Assembly: GCA_020205615.1 (NCBI GenBank) | Contig: CM035164.1 | Coordinates: 120,765,767-120,829,766 of the forward strand | Direction: 5' to 3' | From: Panax quinquefolius | Taxonomy: Eukaryota > Streptophyta > Magnoliopsida > Apiales > Araliaceae | DNA: 64,000 bases | Part shown: piece after piece, positions 35,150 to 47,570 of the stretch | How the letters are laid out: every line of letters begins with the position of its first letter | Position numbering within the stretch: the stretch's first letter is position 1 | The notes under the pieces: generated by a model | Told to the model about the DNA's origin: nothing | The model's input: only the letters and a program-made list of their open reading frames with translations | Databases searched by the model: none | Translations under genes and position numbers: made by a program

Positions 35150-37400
35150 CTTAATTATTTTATAATTAAAATAAAATATTTATTTTATTTTAAAATAAAA
35201 AGTTTATTTTAATATTAAAATAGAAAAGGTTTATTTTAATTTTAAAATTGAATATTATATATATATATAATTATTTTAATCTTAAAATAATAGTTTATTT
35301 TAATTTTAAAATAAGCGGTTTATTTTAATCTTAAAATAAAAAGGTTATTTTAATTTTAAAATTAGAATTTCATGCTAACTAATTAGAGTTGGAATTGGAT
35401 TACATAATAACTAATTGGAGTTGAAATTGGATTTTATTTTTCCTAAAATAAAGGAGTTTATTTGTGAATAGGAAAGTAAATCCATCTTTCCTTAAATAAA
35501 GGAGTTTGTTTAGATATGAAATAAGATTTCATATTATTCAAAATAAAAGAGTTTATTTGTGAATAGGAAATATAATCCGTGTTTCCTTTAATATTTTTTT
35601 ACATGGAATTGGATTCCATAATTAATTAAAATAAAAGAGTTTATTTTAATTAGAGAATTTTTTTTATTACATGGAATTGGATTCCATAATTAATTAAAAT
35701 AAAGGAGTTTATTTTGATTAAAATTTTGATTAAAATAAAATAGTTTATTTTATTCAAAATTGGATAAATTAAAATAAAATAGTTTTATTTTGATTTAAAT
35801 TTGGATTAAAATAAAGGAGTTTATTTTGATTCAAAATTAGATTTTATACTAACTAAATTTGCCCATTAAATGATATCAATATATATATTAAATGTTTATT
35901 ATTCATAAGATGAATGTTATTTATTGATGCATATGGTGATGTGTATGATAATAAATGGGATTGATTATGGACTATTGACGATGTGATTGGATTTTATTTT
36001 AGTTGGATGCATGAATGTATGGGTTTTATTAAATGGGTCTGCACATACCTCGTCTTCTCTAATTTTTCTAAATGTAAATTCTATCTCCTCCTATGTACTT
36101 CCCTCGATCACGATCAAGGTTTCTATTTATTTTAAATAGTTTTGTAATAGGAATAGTTAGAATTAATTTTGAAAATTGGAGATCAAGGCGAGGCGCTTGA
36201 AGACCCGACCAGTTGTAATGGAGCCCGGGTTTAAATGTAATAGTTATATTTAAATATTATTTCTTGCACCCTAGGGTTTGACCTTTTGGTTCACTTGGTG
36301 GCTCTAGTGAACCAAACTAGAATAAAAGTCCATAATCAATCCGGGTAGAATATAAGATATTCTATATATGCATGCTTATACTATATATATATTATATATT
36401 ATGCAAACATGCTTCGTATGTTCATTAATATAATACGTATTTTATATATATATATGCATGCCGCTTAAACAAGATGAGACAAATTAATAACAAACCCCTC
36501 AAATTTTTTTATTATTAAGTCCTAAGCGTTCAAAGATATTTGGAATATCGAACGTCGCCTTCTAGCATGATAAAATTAATAGAGTATTAAATATTTAATA
36601 TGAGTTTGTTGTGTCACCACAAGGCAAGTATTATATATTTAAGATGTTAATTTATCACATTTGATGCTTATAAAGAAAATTGAACAATATTGTTTTGTTG
36701 TGTCACCACAAGGATGATATTTTTTTTTTGAATATATGGAGTGCTAGGTGGGACTTAACTTGGATAATTTTGATTCGGATGTGCCACCACTTGATCAAAA
36801 TAATCTAAGAGGCAAAAGAAAAGGAGTTGCATAGTGATGATGTAATTGACAAAAGTTGTCTACCTATTTATTTATATATAGTTTGTTGTGTCACCACAAG
36901 GCTATATACATTTGAAATGGGATCCTTATTCTCACTAGCAAATCTTTAATTAGATTTTGCTTAGAACTATATAAGTGAGGTAATATAGTTTGAAGAAAAT
37001 AGTGGGAGATACCAATTTAAAACAAGACCTAATTTATTTTGATAATTAATAATAGAATGTATGTTAAAATGTTGTTAATTACAAATTCATTTACGAAATT
37101 TTACAATGTCTAAAATTACTATCATCATGAAGCATATTAGATGCTAAATTAATCGGGCCAAATTAAACAGATTGGTTAAGGAATTTGAGAATAGTTCTCA
37201 TAATTTGGAAAGCTATCTTATGTCCTTATCGCCTATCCCTCGCAATGGTTGCGCATAATGCCTCTGAGGAAGAGATTGCTACTTTTAGAAAGTGGCAAGA
37301 TGATGCATGATTAGCTCGATGCATCATGCTCGCGCATCCGTGAGTAACGAGCTTCAGCGTTAGCATGAAACTATGGATGCTCTCTTATATTCCCGCACAT
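34690..37400 (+). repeat. Non-coding leader of element B with internal repeats
   Basis: About 35140-35850 consists of reiterated AAAATAAAGGAGTTTATTTT and TTAATTTTAAAATAA words with (TA)n runs near 35098-35145 and 35264. The motif TTTGTTGTGTCACCACAAGG occurs at about 36606, 36694 and 36881, with a variant TGTGCCACCACTTG near 36780. No coding frame is seen. Confidence 0.75.
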
Positions 37401-37539
37401 CAAGTAGTTGATGGTGAGAAAAATGGGGCCGATAGATATCGAGATATCTAAGGAGCTCTTCCGATCTAGAATGGCCATAGCACTATAAATGCAGACAAAA
37501 AGTTCTTAACATAATCAATTTGATTGATCAATTAGACAA

Positions 37540-40075
37540 CGAGTTTTGTTATGGATGGAGAGTTGAGCCAAGATTTGATCTTGCACTCACTCCCTGACTC
37601 CTTTCATGAATTGTTGTGAATTTTCATATAAACAAGCTAGATATCGGCCTCATTGATTTGCTTAACATATTGAAAAATGTTGAGAGTCACTTTCCAACCA
37701 AGAAAGACCAAGTCTTCTTGGTAGGGGCCAAAAGGATCTTCTAAAAAGAAGAAAGATTCAAAGAAGGTAAATAGAAAGGCAAAATAAAGGATAATAATAA
37801 CAAAAACGATATGGATAGCAAAGGAGTTTGCTTCCCACCGCAATAAGCCAGACAATTTGGAAAGAAATCTGCGAGAAGCATCTTGCGCAGAGGCTAACCA
37901 AAGAAGCTTAGTGAAGTTTGGTTTTACAAATACAAATTTGTTCATGATTTAAAATAAATTTTTCTTTAAGTCGAGGTTCTACTTGGGTATTGGATACCAA
38001 ATTTTGGTTATCATAAATATAGATTTATGAAGGGACCAAGCGAGTAGAAAAGCTAAACAAATATAAGTAATCCTATGTGTGAAAAATGAAGCAAAGGTTG
38101 CAACATTAGACATAGAAACTTATAGTTTAGCAATGCTACGAGCAAATCTATTAAGTCAATAAGTTGTTATTGTATTCCAGCTTCTTGTTAAAAATATTAT
38201 TTCAATTTTATTGTTGACAATGAAATCTTTGGTATTATAATTAAGAATAATTATTGTTCTATTTATAATAATAATGTTTTGTATAGAATGGAATATTACT
38301 TAATAAATTTTGTATACTTGACTTACATGAAAATAATTTTGCATATTGAACAAATTAGTATAAGAAAAGGAGATGATCATTCAAAGAGTTGAATGTATGT
38401 ATTTGAAGAAATACAAGTGTGAATTATTTGAAAGGTTCAAAAATTCGAAAGTGAAACAAATTGACAAAGTATTAAGATTCTTTGATTAGATCAAGGAATA
38501 AATACTTGTGCAATAAGTTTCTAAATCATCTCAAATGGTTTTCTCATAATGGAAACATCCGTCTGTGATAATTTGATTGATGTATCTCGAATGGAAAAAT
38601 CATACCTTGTTGGACATGGTACGGTCCATTATGATTTTACCGACATTCCAAAGATATCCTTCTAGATCATGTCCTAGAAATGGATGCATATCTACGAAAA
38701 AGGTAACCTCAAAATCCAAATTTCAAGACTCCATAAAAGTTATGGATGGGGAGGATTCCTAATCTTAAGTATGTTAAGATAAGGGTTGTCCAACTTACGT
38801 GAAAAGGTTTCAAAGGATAAGCTTGGGACAAGATTTGACATGTATGATTTGTGGGACATCCTAAAGTAAGTTTAGGGTATATGTTCTATAATTCTACTTA
38901 GCAAAAGGTGTTTGTTACGAAACACGCTGCCTTCTAAGATAAAGGTGTTTATTATTGAAGGGGCTAGTGGGAGGATAATAGATCTTGAAGAGTTCAAGAA
39001 CCACAAAACACTATAAGTCAAATAAGAGGAACCTATAGATAGACCTATTGTACCACAACCGAATCGTAAATTTGGAATAATCTTCAAGATACACGGGAGG
39101 TATGGATTCATCATGGATGATGATGATGAGGTACACATCATAGAAGATGATGATCCAGTTATATACGATGAGGTAAGAGTTCTAGTGTGTACAAAAGGGT
39201 CAGTGGGAGCGTCGTGAAATTTTTAGTATTATATGTTGATATACTACGGATGAGGAATAACATACCAATGCTACAATCAGTAAAGATAAAGTTGTCTAAA
39301 CATTCCTCCATGAATGATTTGGAAGAGTATCTTAATTGGGGATATAAATCTATATAGATAGATTTAAGAGGATGCTCGACTTAACCCAAGGAACGATATT
39401 CATTTGATGCTAAAGTCGTTTAGCATGGCAAACTCCAAGAGATGTCTCATGTCGATGAGCTATGGAGTGTATCTCTTAATAGTCCCCACAGACTTACGAA
39501 AAGAGAGGTCGCATGAGTGACAATCATGTATGCAATGAAATGTACGAGACACGATGTTGATCGACCATATTCGGAGAAGTTCACTATGAGTCGGTGAAAA
39601 ACATCTTAAAGTGCTTAACCGCAAGCACTAAGGATGTGATCATATTCATGGTGGGTCTAAATTAAAACTAGAGGGCTTAACGGACTCAAGTTTTTCGAAT
39701 GCACTAAGATGACGAAAAAATCCACTTTAAGGTAAAGGGTTACTTTGAGCAATGGTGCAATGAATTGGAAAGGTTCCAAACAAAGAAAGAGTTCTTTGGT
39801 TTAGTAATAAAGACAAAGTATATAGCTATAAATGAAGTCGCAAGTTGATTGTTTGGATTAAAAGTTCATTACAGAACTAGGAATAGTTCCCAAGTCTCAT
39901 CTTGGATCTAAACATGTGTTGTGGCATTTTCATTTGATTATTAGAATCATTGAAAGATGGGAAATCACTATAGAGATAGCGGACTCTCAAGAACAACATT
40001 ACATATCCATTAACTAAAGCTTATCCAACAAACAGGATAATCGTCACTTAGAGAAGAAGAGTATAAGATACCATG
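37540..40075 (+). pseudogene. Decayed Copia gag-pol of element B
   Basis: Gag is recognisable from about 37570: SLPDSFHE, then NKLDI (across a frame change) and a basic tail near 37700-37940. The reverse-transcriptase end appears near 39220-39290 as LYVDI, RNNIPMLQSVKIKLS and MNDLEEYL, followed by MANSKRCLMSMS and further RNase H-like segments. The last of these correspond to KTKYIAINEVAS and the usual KQDN-type end before the 3' LTR. Many stops and frame changes interrupt every domain, and most of the integrase region cannot be recognised. It is not functional as written, though some lesions could be sequence error. Confidence 0.72.
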
Positions 40076-40104
40076 ACGATTGGCTTTAGTGCAGTGTGGG
40101 AGAT

Positions 40105-41981
40105 TGAAAGTAGTATGCACACAAGCCAATCATGTTTGATGATAAAGCATATACTTTGTAACAATCTTATTCATTTATTAATAAAAAGTATTAATTTATT
40201 AAAGGCTTTTAATTATCTACATGATCTTTGTTTTATAATATGTGATAAACCCATAGTTTTAAGCAATGCTTTTAGAATAATGATGATGATCATTCTAATG
40301 AGATCTAAATTCTTAGAAAGCTTAAAACTAAAATAGTTCCCAATCATTGGATTACTAAATTGGGGATTAGTGAATCCGGATAGATTGGTACATCGTTGCT
40401 TTTCTTCATTGGATGAGGATGATTGATCTCATGATCATTTGTGTGGAGACACTAAAGCAAGTATGTAGGTGCTTATTAGAGAATAAGTTCACCGAACGTG
40501 GCTCATTAAGGAATACCTAATGGAGTTTTATTTGCTGTCAATAGGAATTCTGTAGTGATAGTAGTAGACAAGTAATCCTTGGACTTGAGATCATCATAGT
40601 ATCTTATGTATGATGAGTTATACTTTGACTTATTCCTTAAGACCCTTAGGGTATATCAAAGGGTATGCTTGGGTATAATAAGTTATACATGGAGATAATG
40701 TATGATCAATAAAGAATCTACCACTTCTAATAAAAGAAGAGAATGTCCTATGTGATTCGATAAATGACAACCCAGAGTCCTCCTTGGCAAGGCGTAATGA
40801 AATTAGAAAGGAGTTTCTAATTTGCATTATTTGAGTTAGGCATTTAAGGATCGAAATACATATAATTAAATAAAATAAGACTTGACGATAATTCCATGTC
40901 TTATATTTAATTGGGACATTGTATGGTGGAAGGATTGAATTGTCTGGTAACTATTTACTCAAAGATTCTTTAATGATTAATGTTGAAATCTATATTATCT
41001 GGAAAGTCGTTGAACGCTAGGAGGCTTATCCTATTGTAGAATAAATATTATTTATTTAAATAAATTAATTATTTAATTTATTTATTTAAATAAGATTAGA
41101 ATTGTTCTAATTGATTTATTCACAACTCTTTAATATGGAGAACCTAAAGGGTCACACCATAAAAGGAAGAATAATTATTTAAGAAGTTAATGGCATAATC
41201 GTAATAATATGTTAAGTATATTTAATTTAATCTATGGTGATAGAATAAATTAAATAGCTTAATATTTATTATTTAATATTTTAGAAATATTAAATATAAA
41301 TTAATAAGAGGAGTCTTATTAATATTATTACAATTATTATTATTTTAATTTCTAAAGAGTTTAGAAATTAATTTAATATAAGTACTCTCATTTATTCCTA
41401 ATTGGATTAGGAAGGAAAATTAGTTAAAAGAGTTTAATTAATTATCCCTAATTAGATTAGGGAGCTTAATAAATTAAAAGAATTTAATTAATTAAATAAA
41501 TCCCAATTCCTTAATTGTTAAGGTGGGTTGCCCACATCTATAAATAAGAGGAGTCTTATTATGGGTGGTATGGGTTGTTGACTTTAACAAAGTACGTAAT
41601 AATTTCAAGTTGTTGGGAGTATGCCTTTTCTATAGAGATAGAAAACTAGGGTTAGCTATAACACCCATCTTCTTGAATTTTATTATTCCTTGGTGGATCA
41701 CCTCTAGAGGCCAAACATATGGGTGGCTAACGTTGATCAAAGGAAGGAACCAAACCCGGTGGATTCAAGATTGAACGCGAAAGGATTTGGAGGTGAACTT
41801 GTACACGAGGAAGCTTCGATCTTCAAGGGTATGATTTATTCTTTATCTTTTCGTTTAATTAATAATTGTGCATAAAGGGTGATCCGGGTATATGGTTTGT
41901 AAATTTTTTAAACTCTGATTTTACACGCTTCCGCTTAATTTGTGCAATTTGATTGCACCCATGAATATTACAAACCTAACA
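40105..41981 (+). repeat. 3' LTR of Copia element B
   Basis: 1877 bases, same ends as the 5' copy, followed by the GTAAG duplication. Lesions relative to the 5' LTR include loss of CA inside CTGCAG (33635 versus about 40943) and GCTG versus CTTTG (32920 versus 40226). Confidence 0.93.
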
Positions 41982-41986
41982 GTAAG

Positions 41987-42505
41987 TAGTAGTACCGTAT
42001 AATTATTTCATGCATTGACTTAGCATTAGGTGCGACATTTAAATGTGAATAAATGTCACCCCAAAATTATATGGTAAAGGAAATATGAATTTAATAATAT
42101 GATAAATTAATTCTTGTTATTGTTAAATAGTTGGTTATGTAGAATAACATATAATATGTAGTAATATATAATAAAGTTGATACATTCATATTTTAATATA
42201 TAATAAGGTATGACATGAAGCTGTATAATAAAAGCAAGTTGAATCATATATAAAGAAGTTTATGTGACACCATGTTGTATGGTGGGACAATTAATTAAAT
42301 GTGTATTTTGGTACATGGGAGTAAATAAATATGTACTATTAAAATATTTATTTCAATGAGGATATGTAATTAAACAATAAAGTTTTATGGTGATATATTG
42401 GGTTGTTAATTTCCAACTAAATTGTGTTCATACCTATTATAAATATTAATTAGATTAAACCAATGTACATGGATTATATGAATATATATACATATATAAA
42501 TATAT
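41987..42505 (+). repeat. 3' LTR of Gypsy element F, right part
   Basis: Continuation of the F LTR after the Copia insertion. It is AT-rich and non-coding. It is cut at 42505 by reverse LTR E, and its true end is not identified in the window. Confidence 0.55.
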
Positions 42506-43706
42506 TGTGACGCCCCCAAAATAGGTATACATAACCCATTCCGAGTCGCCAAATACATGGTACATAAATCAAATACAAACTTTTTTACACAATACGACAA
42601 CAGTGCTTAGAGTTTTTACACAAATATTGTCACATAGACAGTATTCAAACTCAAATAAAGTCCTCATTATATTTATCATCACACTATTTCATAAAATAGT
42701 GAGAGCTACTATAGCCACCATCTCGGACCGTCACTCTGTTCCCCGACTAGTCCCGACTACGTTCTCATTTCCTGAAGAAAACAAAGAAAGCAAAAGGGTG
42801 AGCTCAACTAGCCCAGTAAGAAATATTATGACTAAGATAATGCAGAATAAATTATCGTTAGCCTTCAACAATGTTAAACTGATAAAATACAATAAACATC
42901 AAGTTTAACTGCAGCGGAACAAGCAATCCATTACAAGAGTCAAGTAGAGCATAATATCTACTATCTTCTATGATTTAAAAAGTTTTTTAATCAACTTTAT
43001 CGCTGAGACTCAGCTTAATAAATAAACCACATCATCGAATCATCCATGCACTATGGGCCAAGGATATTCATGTAATCATCAATGGTCATGATTATACCGA
43101 ATAATCCCTGGTCATAATCATACCAACAACTGTCCATCAATGCACTACAGGCCAATGAGGACTTTTACCACATCATTTGTAATATTACGGTCATGATTAT
43201 ACCGAATAATCCGTGGTCATAATCATATCAATCAATAGTACATCTATGCACGTAAGTCACAGATGACTTTTATCACAATATAAGCATGAGAATGATGACA
43301 ATGATATAAAAATTCAATTAAAAGAAAGCAAATGATAAATTTTTAAAGATTTATAATTTAATTTATCCAGAATTCAATAATATCCAAATTGTCAACATGA
43401 TACTGCTTTATGGAGTAAAATTCAAGAATAATATTGTATCAAAAATGATTTCGACAACAATGAAATCAATTTTTTGTCATGAATAATTCCCCGGGTGAAT
43501 AGTACCCGAGTGAATAGTACCCCGTGAATAGTACTTCATGAATAGTACATGTGAATAGTACTTTATGAATAGTGCCAGGAATAGTACTTTGTGAATAGTA
43601 CTAGTAAATAATAGTTTTTTTGCTAGTATCCAATCCCGTGAATAATACTTTCTTTGAATAAGTACTCGTGAATAGTATTCCTAAGCACAAAAGATCAATA
43701 ATTATC
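42506..43706 (-). repeat. Reverse Gypsy-type LTR E, outer part
   Basis: It begins TGTGACGCCCCCAAAATAGG, the reverse complement of the LTR end GGGGGCGTCACA. It contains repeated (C/A)TATGCAC...GGTCATGATTATACC units (about 43040-43270) and a tandem GTGAATAGTAC array (about 43490-43680). It is interrupted by element D at 43711 and resumes at 59790. Confidence 0.8.
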
Positions 43707-43711
43707 AAGAA

Positions 43712-44738
43712 TGTGACAACCCCAAAATAGGTCCATTCCATCCAACCCATTCTGAGTCGCCAAATACATGGTACAGAAAATAACTACAACTTTATTACAA
43801 CAATTGTCGTACAAAATACAACAACACATATGCTGTGAGTTTGGATACAAATATATACCAACTGTGACTCGTGTCCCAACCGTAATGTGACAAATGTCCC
43901 ATCAGTGGATAGCACCTCACAGTGATACCTACATAAAGGTATAGTCAAAAACTGTTTTAGAAATTAGAATCTTTGGGAAGTGCTCAAGGAAACCTTCGTA
44001 CATGGGAGGCCATGCTTCCAAGTTATGATAGATATCATATGTCCACATAATTATCCTTGGTTGACCTAATAGACCCCAAAGAAAAACAAGAAGATTACTA
44101 TCATATTCTTTCCAATGGTGAGTCTTCTCTTGACATATCTTTATCTCCACTGTCTCTAATTGAGAGTTATACATCAACCAAACACCAAGATTATATAGGT
44201 AGTGCTCGTAGATATACTCAGCAAGTGGATGAGCACAACCCTGTCTTATGATAACACGAGGTTGTATGTCATTAGACATCTTGTATGATAGTGGTAAAAC
44301 ACCCTTCCAACATTGGGTTCGCCTCACCCTATTTGATTCACCAAATATAACTACTAAATGATGTATACAACACCTTTCTATACTGCTTAGGGAGAACCTC
44401 CACAGCTAGAGACCACCGCTCTATTTCCTCGTTACCCTTGCTCGACCCAGCTACACTCTTATTACCTGAAAAGGAATTGTGAAGCAAAGGGTGAAACCTG
44501 ACTAACCCAAGAAAAAGAATATCATGACTAAAGATAATTAAATTATCAATAGCCTTCATCATGTAATAAATCGAGATTTAGAACATATGGTAGATGATAA
44601 AACTTTTTCAACCATAGTTGCGGCAGAATAACAGCGATCCATTAGAAGAGTCAATAGACCATAAAATCTATTATCTTCTCCGTATTAAAAGTCCACCAAC
44701 AATGTTTTATCCTGTAATATTAATCAACGGTTCTTTTT
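43712..44738 (-). repeat. 3' LTR of element D, distal part
   Basis: Starts TGTGACAACCCCAAAATAGG. It matches 56218 to about 57240 nearly base for base and is cut by element C after TCAACGGTTCTTTT. Confidence 0.88.
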
Positions 44739-47570
44739 CAGAAGACCCCAAATTATTAATAAATGAAATTTATTTTCCTCTATTTATTATTTTGAAATAG
44801 TAAGGGTTGATTTGATTAATGTGGATAGTTATGGGTAAAATCATGAATATTTTGAATAAGCAAGTGGTTATAAAATATTCATTATTATTAGGAGAATATT
44901 AGTTTGGTCGTGGAATATTAAATCTTTGTCGGGAATATTAAATGCGACATGCCTTGATCTCTTTAATGGGCCCATAACGAAAAAGCGATTGGATGAAGAA
45001 AACGACAAATATAAGTTGTTTATAAATAACGGCGTAGTTATTCTGAATTATCTTGTTGGAATACCCGTGGTTAAAACACACTAATACTGCGTTGTTGAAT
45101 AGTAGCTGCGGTATTGCACCAATTATTGATTTTTTGACGTACGAAGGCACTACTCAATAATTGTTACGATAATTACTTATTCGATTATTTTATTTTATTG
45201 ATTCAATAATTCTTTGCGTTGATATTTTATATTCTTTGTTGTTTCATAAATTATCATTACACATTATTTTCCATTATCGAGCAATAATTCATATTATCTG
45301 AATAATATTATTGGATAACCTTATTGGCAATGTCTAGAAAGTTACGTCTAAAGGAGAGGTTTGGTCACCTAATTGCGCGCCCGATGAGGAGAAATCCTTA
45401 TTGTAAAGCCCCCTCTTCACAGGAGCGGCTACAGTTTGCGATCTTGTGATTCTAATAATATTATTTGTGAATAATTAATTATTGATTTATATGATGAGGA
45501 AAATATTGATTTTATGTGGATATAGATGGAGAAAATTTTTAAAATGACAATTGTTGAAAATTAATATTTTATCTTTTTACGATAAAATAATTCATTTAAA
45601 TATATTATTTTAATAATATATTAACGGTGATATTTTATAATGAATGTGTGATATGTGAGTATATGAGGAGAAAAAGTATATTTTTGTGGCATTAAATGAT
45701 TAACACATATTTTTTGTGTGTTGGTGGACCCCATTTCTTGATAGAAATTTGATTATAGCTTTGTAAAATCGCCTTGTTTGTGGATTTGGTCAATTTACAT
45801 TTGGAATTTGGAAAAACTTTCTTACGCAAAGTTGTAGAGAATTGAATTTCCTATAAAAAGTCGCAAGATTCGAATTTTTACTGATAAAAGGCTATTTATT
45901 ATGAATTATTGAAGTTCCAAAGCTCCGAAATAATTGATTTTTGGAAGTTTAAAATATTTTAATATGAAAAACATTTTTGGTGATTTGAGTGTGGTTCTTG
46001 CATGTGTTTTAATAGCTGAATTCAGATTCATGGTGCGTAGGAAGTTGTGAAAATAATAATAATATTATTATATTAAATTTTCTACTTTGGTGTTCTAAGC
46101 ATTTTTCTATAAATAGGGTGTTTAGGTTAGAATTGAAAATCACACCAGAAACTGAAGTTTTTTCTCTCTATATTATCGAGCGTATTCTTGTGAGTATTTT
46201 GAGTATACTTTGAGTATTGCTATACTGGTGCAAGTTCAAGTCATAGCTTTATATCAGGTGTTTGACTAAAATCTTGTCTTTTCGAGGTAAGGGATGTTAT
46301 TTTATTCGAAAATGATATTATTTCTTCAATATCATTATCTTAGAAATATTGGTTGGAAATTTTATCAAATTTGGAACTTTTTCATGTCGGGGTTACTATT
46401 CATGAGTTCTTATTCATGATTCTTATTAAGCGATTCTTATTCACGAGTTCTTATTCATTCTATTCACGAGCGTGATAATGTTTTTTTATGAAATTTCTAT
46501 CTTTTGGTGTCGAGAGTTCTTATTCACGTGTCGTATTATATTCACGAATCTGACACTATTCACCAAAAAAATGAAATTTCTTCTTTTTGTCCAAAATATC
46601 TATTATGGATACTAGCTTTGATTGTATCCATGTTTTGATCATTCTTGAATTTTAGTCCACTCGATTACTTATGAAGTATTTTTGAACTTGGATTGTTTAA
46701 AATCTGAATCCTTAATATTTGTTCTTTTGTTTCCTTCTTTTGATTCGTTTCCTTTAAAATATTTTTCATCATCCTCGATCCTAAATGATGATATTCTTGA
46801 ATATCTTTGGCACATAGTGCAAAGATGAATGATTTCTTGATGAATATCTTTGGCCGTAGTAGTGCAAAGATGAACATGTGTTGAGATGAACATGACCAAT
46901 CTGATTAATATCTTTGGTCAGTAGTGCAAAGATGAGCAGTGTTTAGATGAACATGACCAATTGATGAATATCTTTGGCACATAGTGCAAAGATGAATATT
47001 TGATTCGGATATATATTGATTGATGTTACGAGGGGATAAAATATCGACGATGAACTTTTAAATTCATATATAGAAGATAGTAGTTTGCATTCTCTACTTA
47101 ACTCTTCTAATGAATTATTATTTTCATTGCGAAGATTGATTTAAAAGCGGTTTGTCTATTGTATTCTATTAGATTTTTCCTGTTGGAGACTAACGATAAT
47201 TTGTTGTATATTATCTTAGTCATAATATTCTTCTTTGGGCTAGTTGAGCTCACCCTTTTCCTTTTTGTTCCATTTTTCTTCTCAGGAGGCGAGAATGTAG
47301 CGAGTACTAGTCGGGGTATGGAATGAAGGTTCTAGAGAGAGTTGTTTAGTAGTTCTCACCATTTTTGTAAAATAATGTATCAATAATTATGATGGGGATT
47401 TATTTGCGTGTGTATATTGTCTAGAAGACAATAATTGTATTTAAACTCACGATATATATATTGTGTTTTTTTTGCGACAAATGTATGAATAAAGTTGTAG
47501 TTATTTACGTACCATGTATTTGGCGACTCGAAATGGGTTGGATGGAATGGACCTATTTTGGGGCGTCACG
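44739..47570 (+). repeat. 5' LTR of element C
   Basis: Collinear with 50625-53415, including AGAAAGTTACGTCTAA, the TATA-like TATAAATAGGG near 46112, the TTCACGAGT...TTATTCA array (46390-46570) and TTTGGC(AC)GTAGTGCAAAGATGAA repeats (46800-46995). It ends GGGCGTCAC. Confidence 0.88.

Larger units (their letters stand above)
32799..41981 (+). mobile_element. Ty1/Copia-type LTR retrotransposon B
   Basis: Two long terminal repeats (32799-34672 and 40105-41981) start TGAAAGTAGTATGCAC and end ACAAAC(C)TAACA. An exact 5-bp target duplication GTAAG lies at 32794-32798 and 41982-41986. A primer-binding site resembling initiator tRNA-Met follows the 5' LTR (TGGCATCAGAGCC at 34674), and a purine-rich GTGGGAGAT precedes the 3' LTR. 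The 5.4-kb interior has a long AT-rich leader, then decayed gag and pol. The forward orientation is set by PBS, gag and pol order. The LTRs are almost identical while the coding part is full of stops, so it was probably mobilised in trans. Confidence 0.93.

Noticed and set aside
37637..37945. 102-codon minus-strand frame
   Set aside because: Opposite strand of the decayed Copia gag. The plus-strand reading gives recognisable gag segments.
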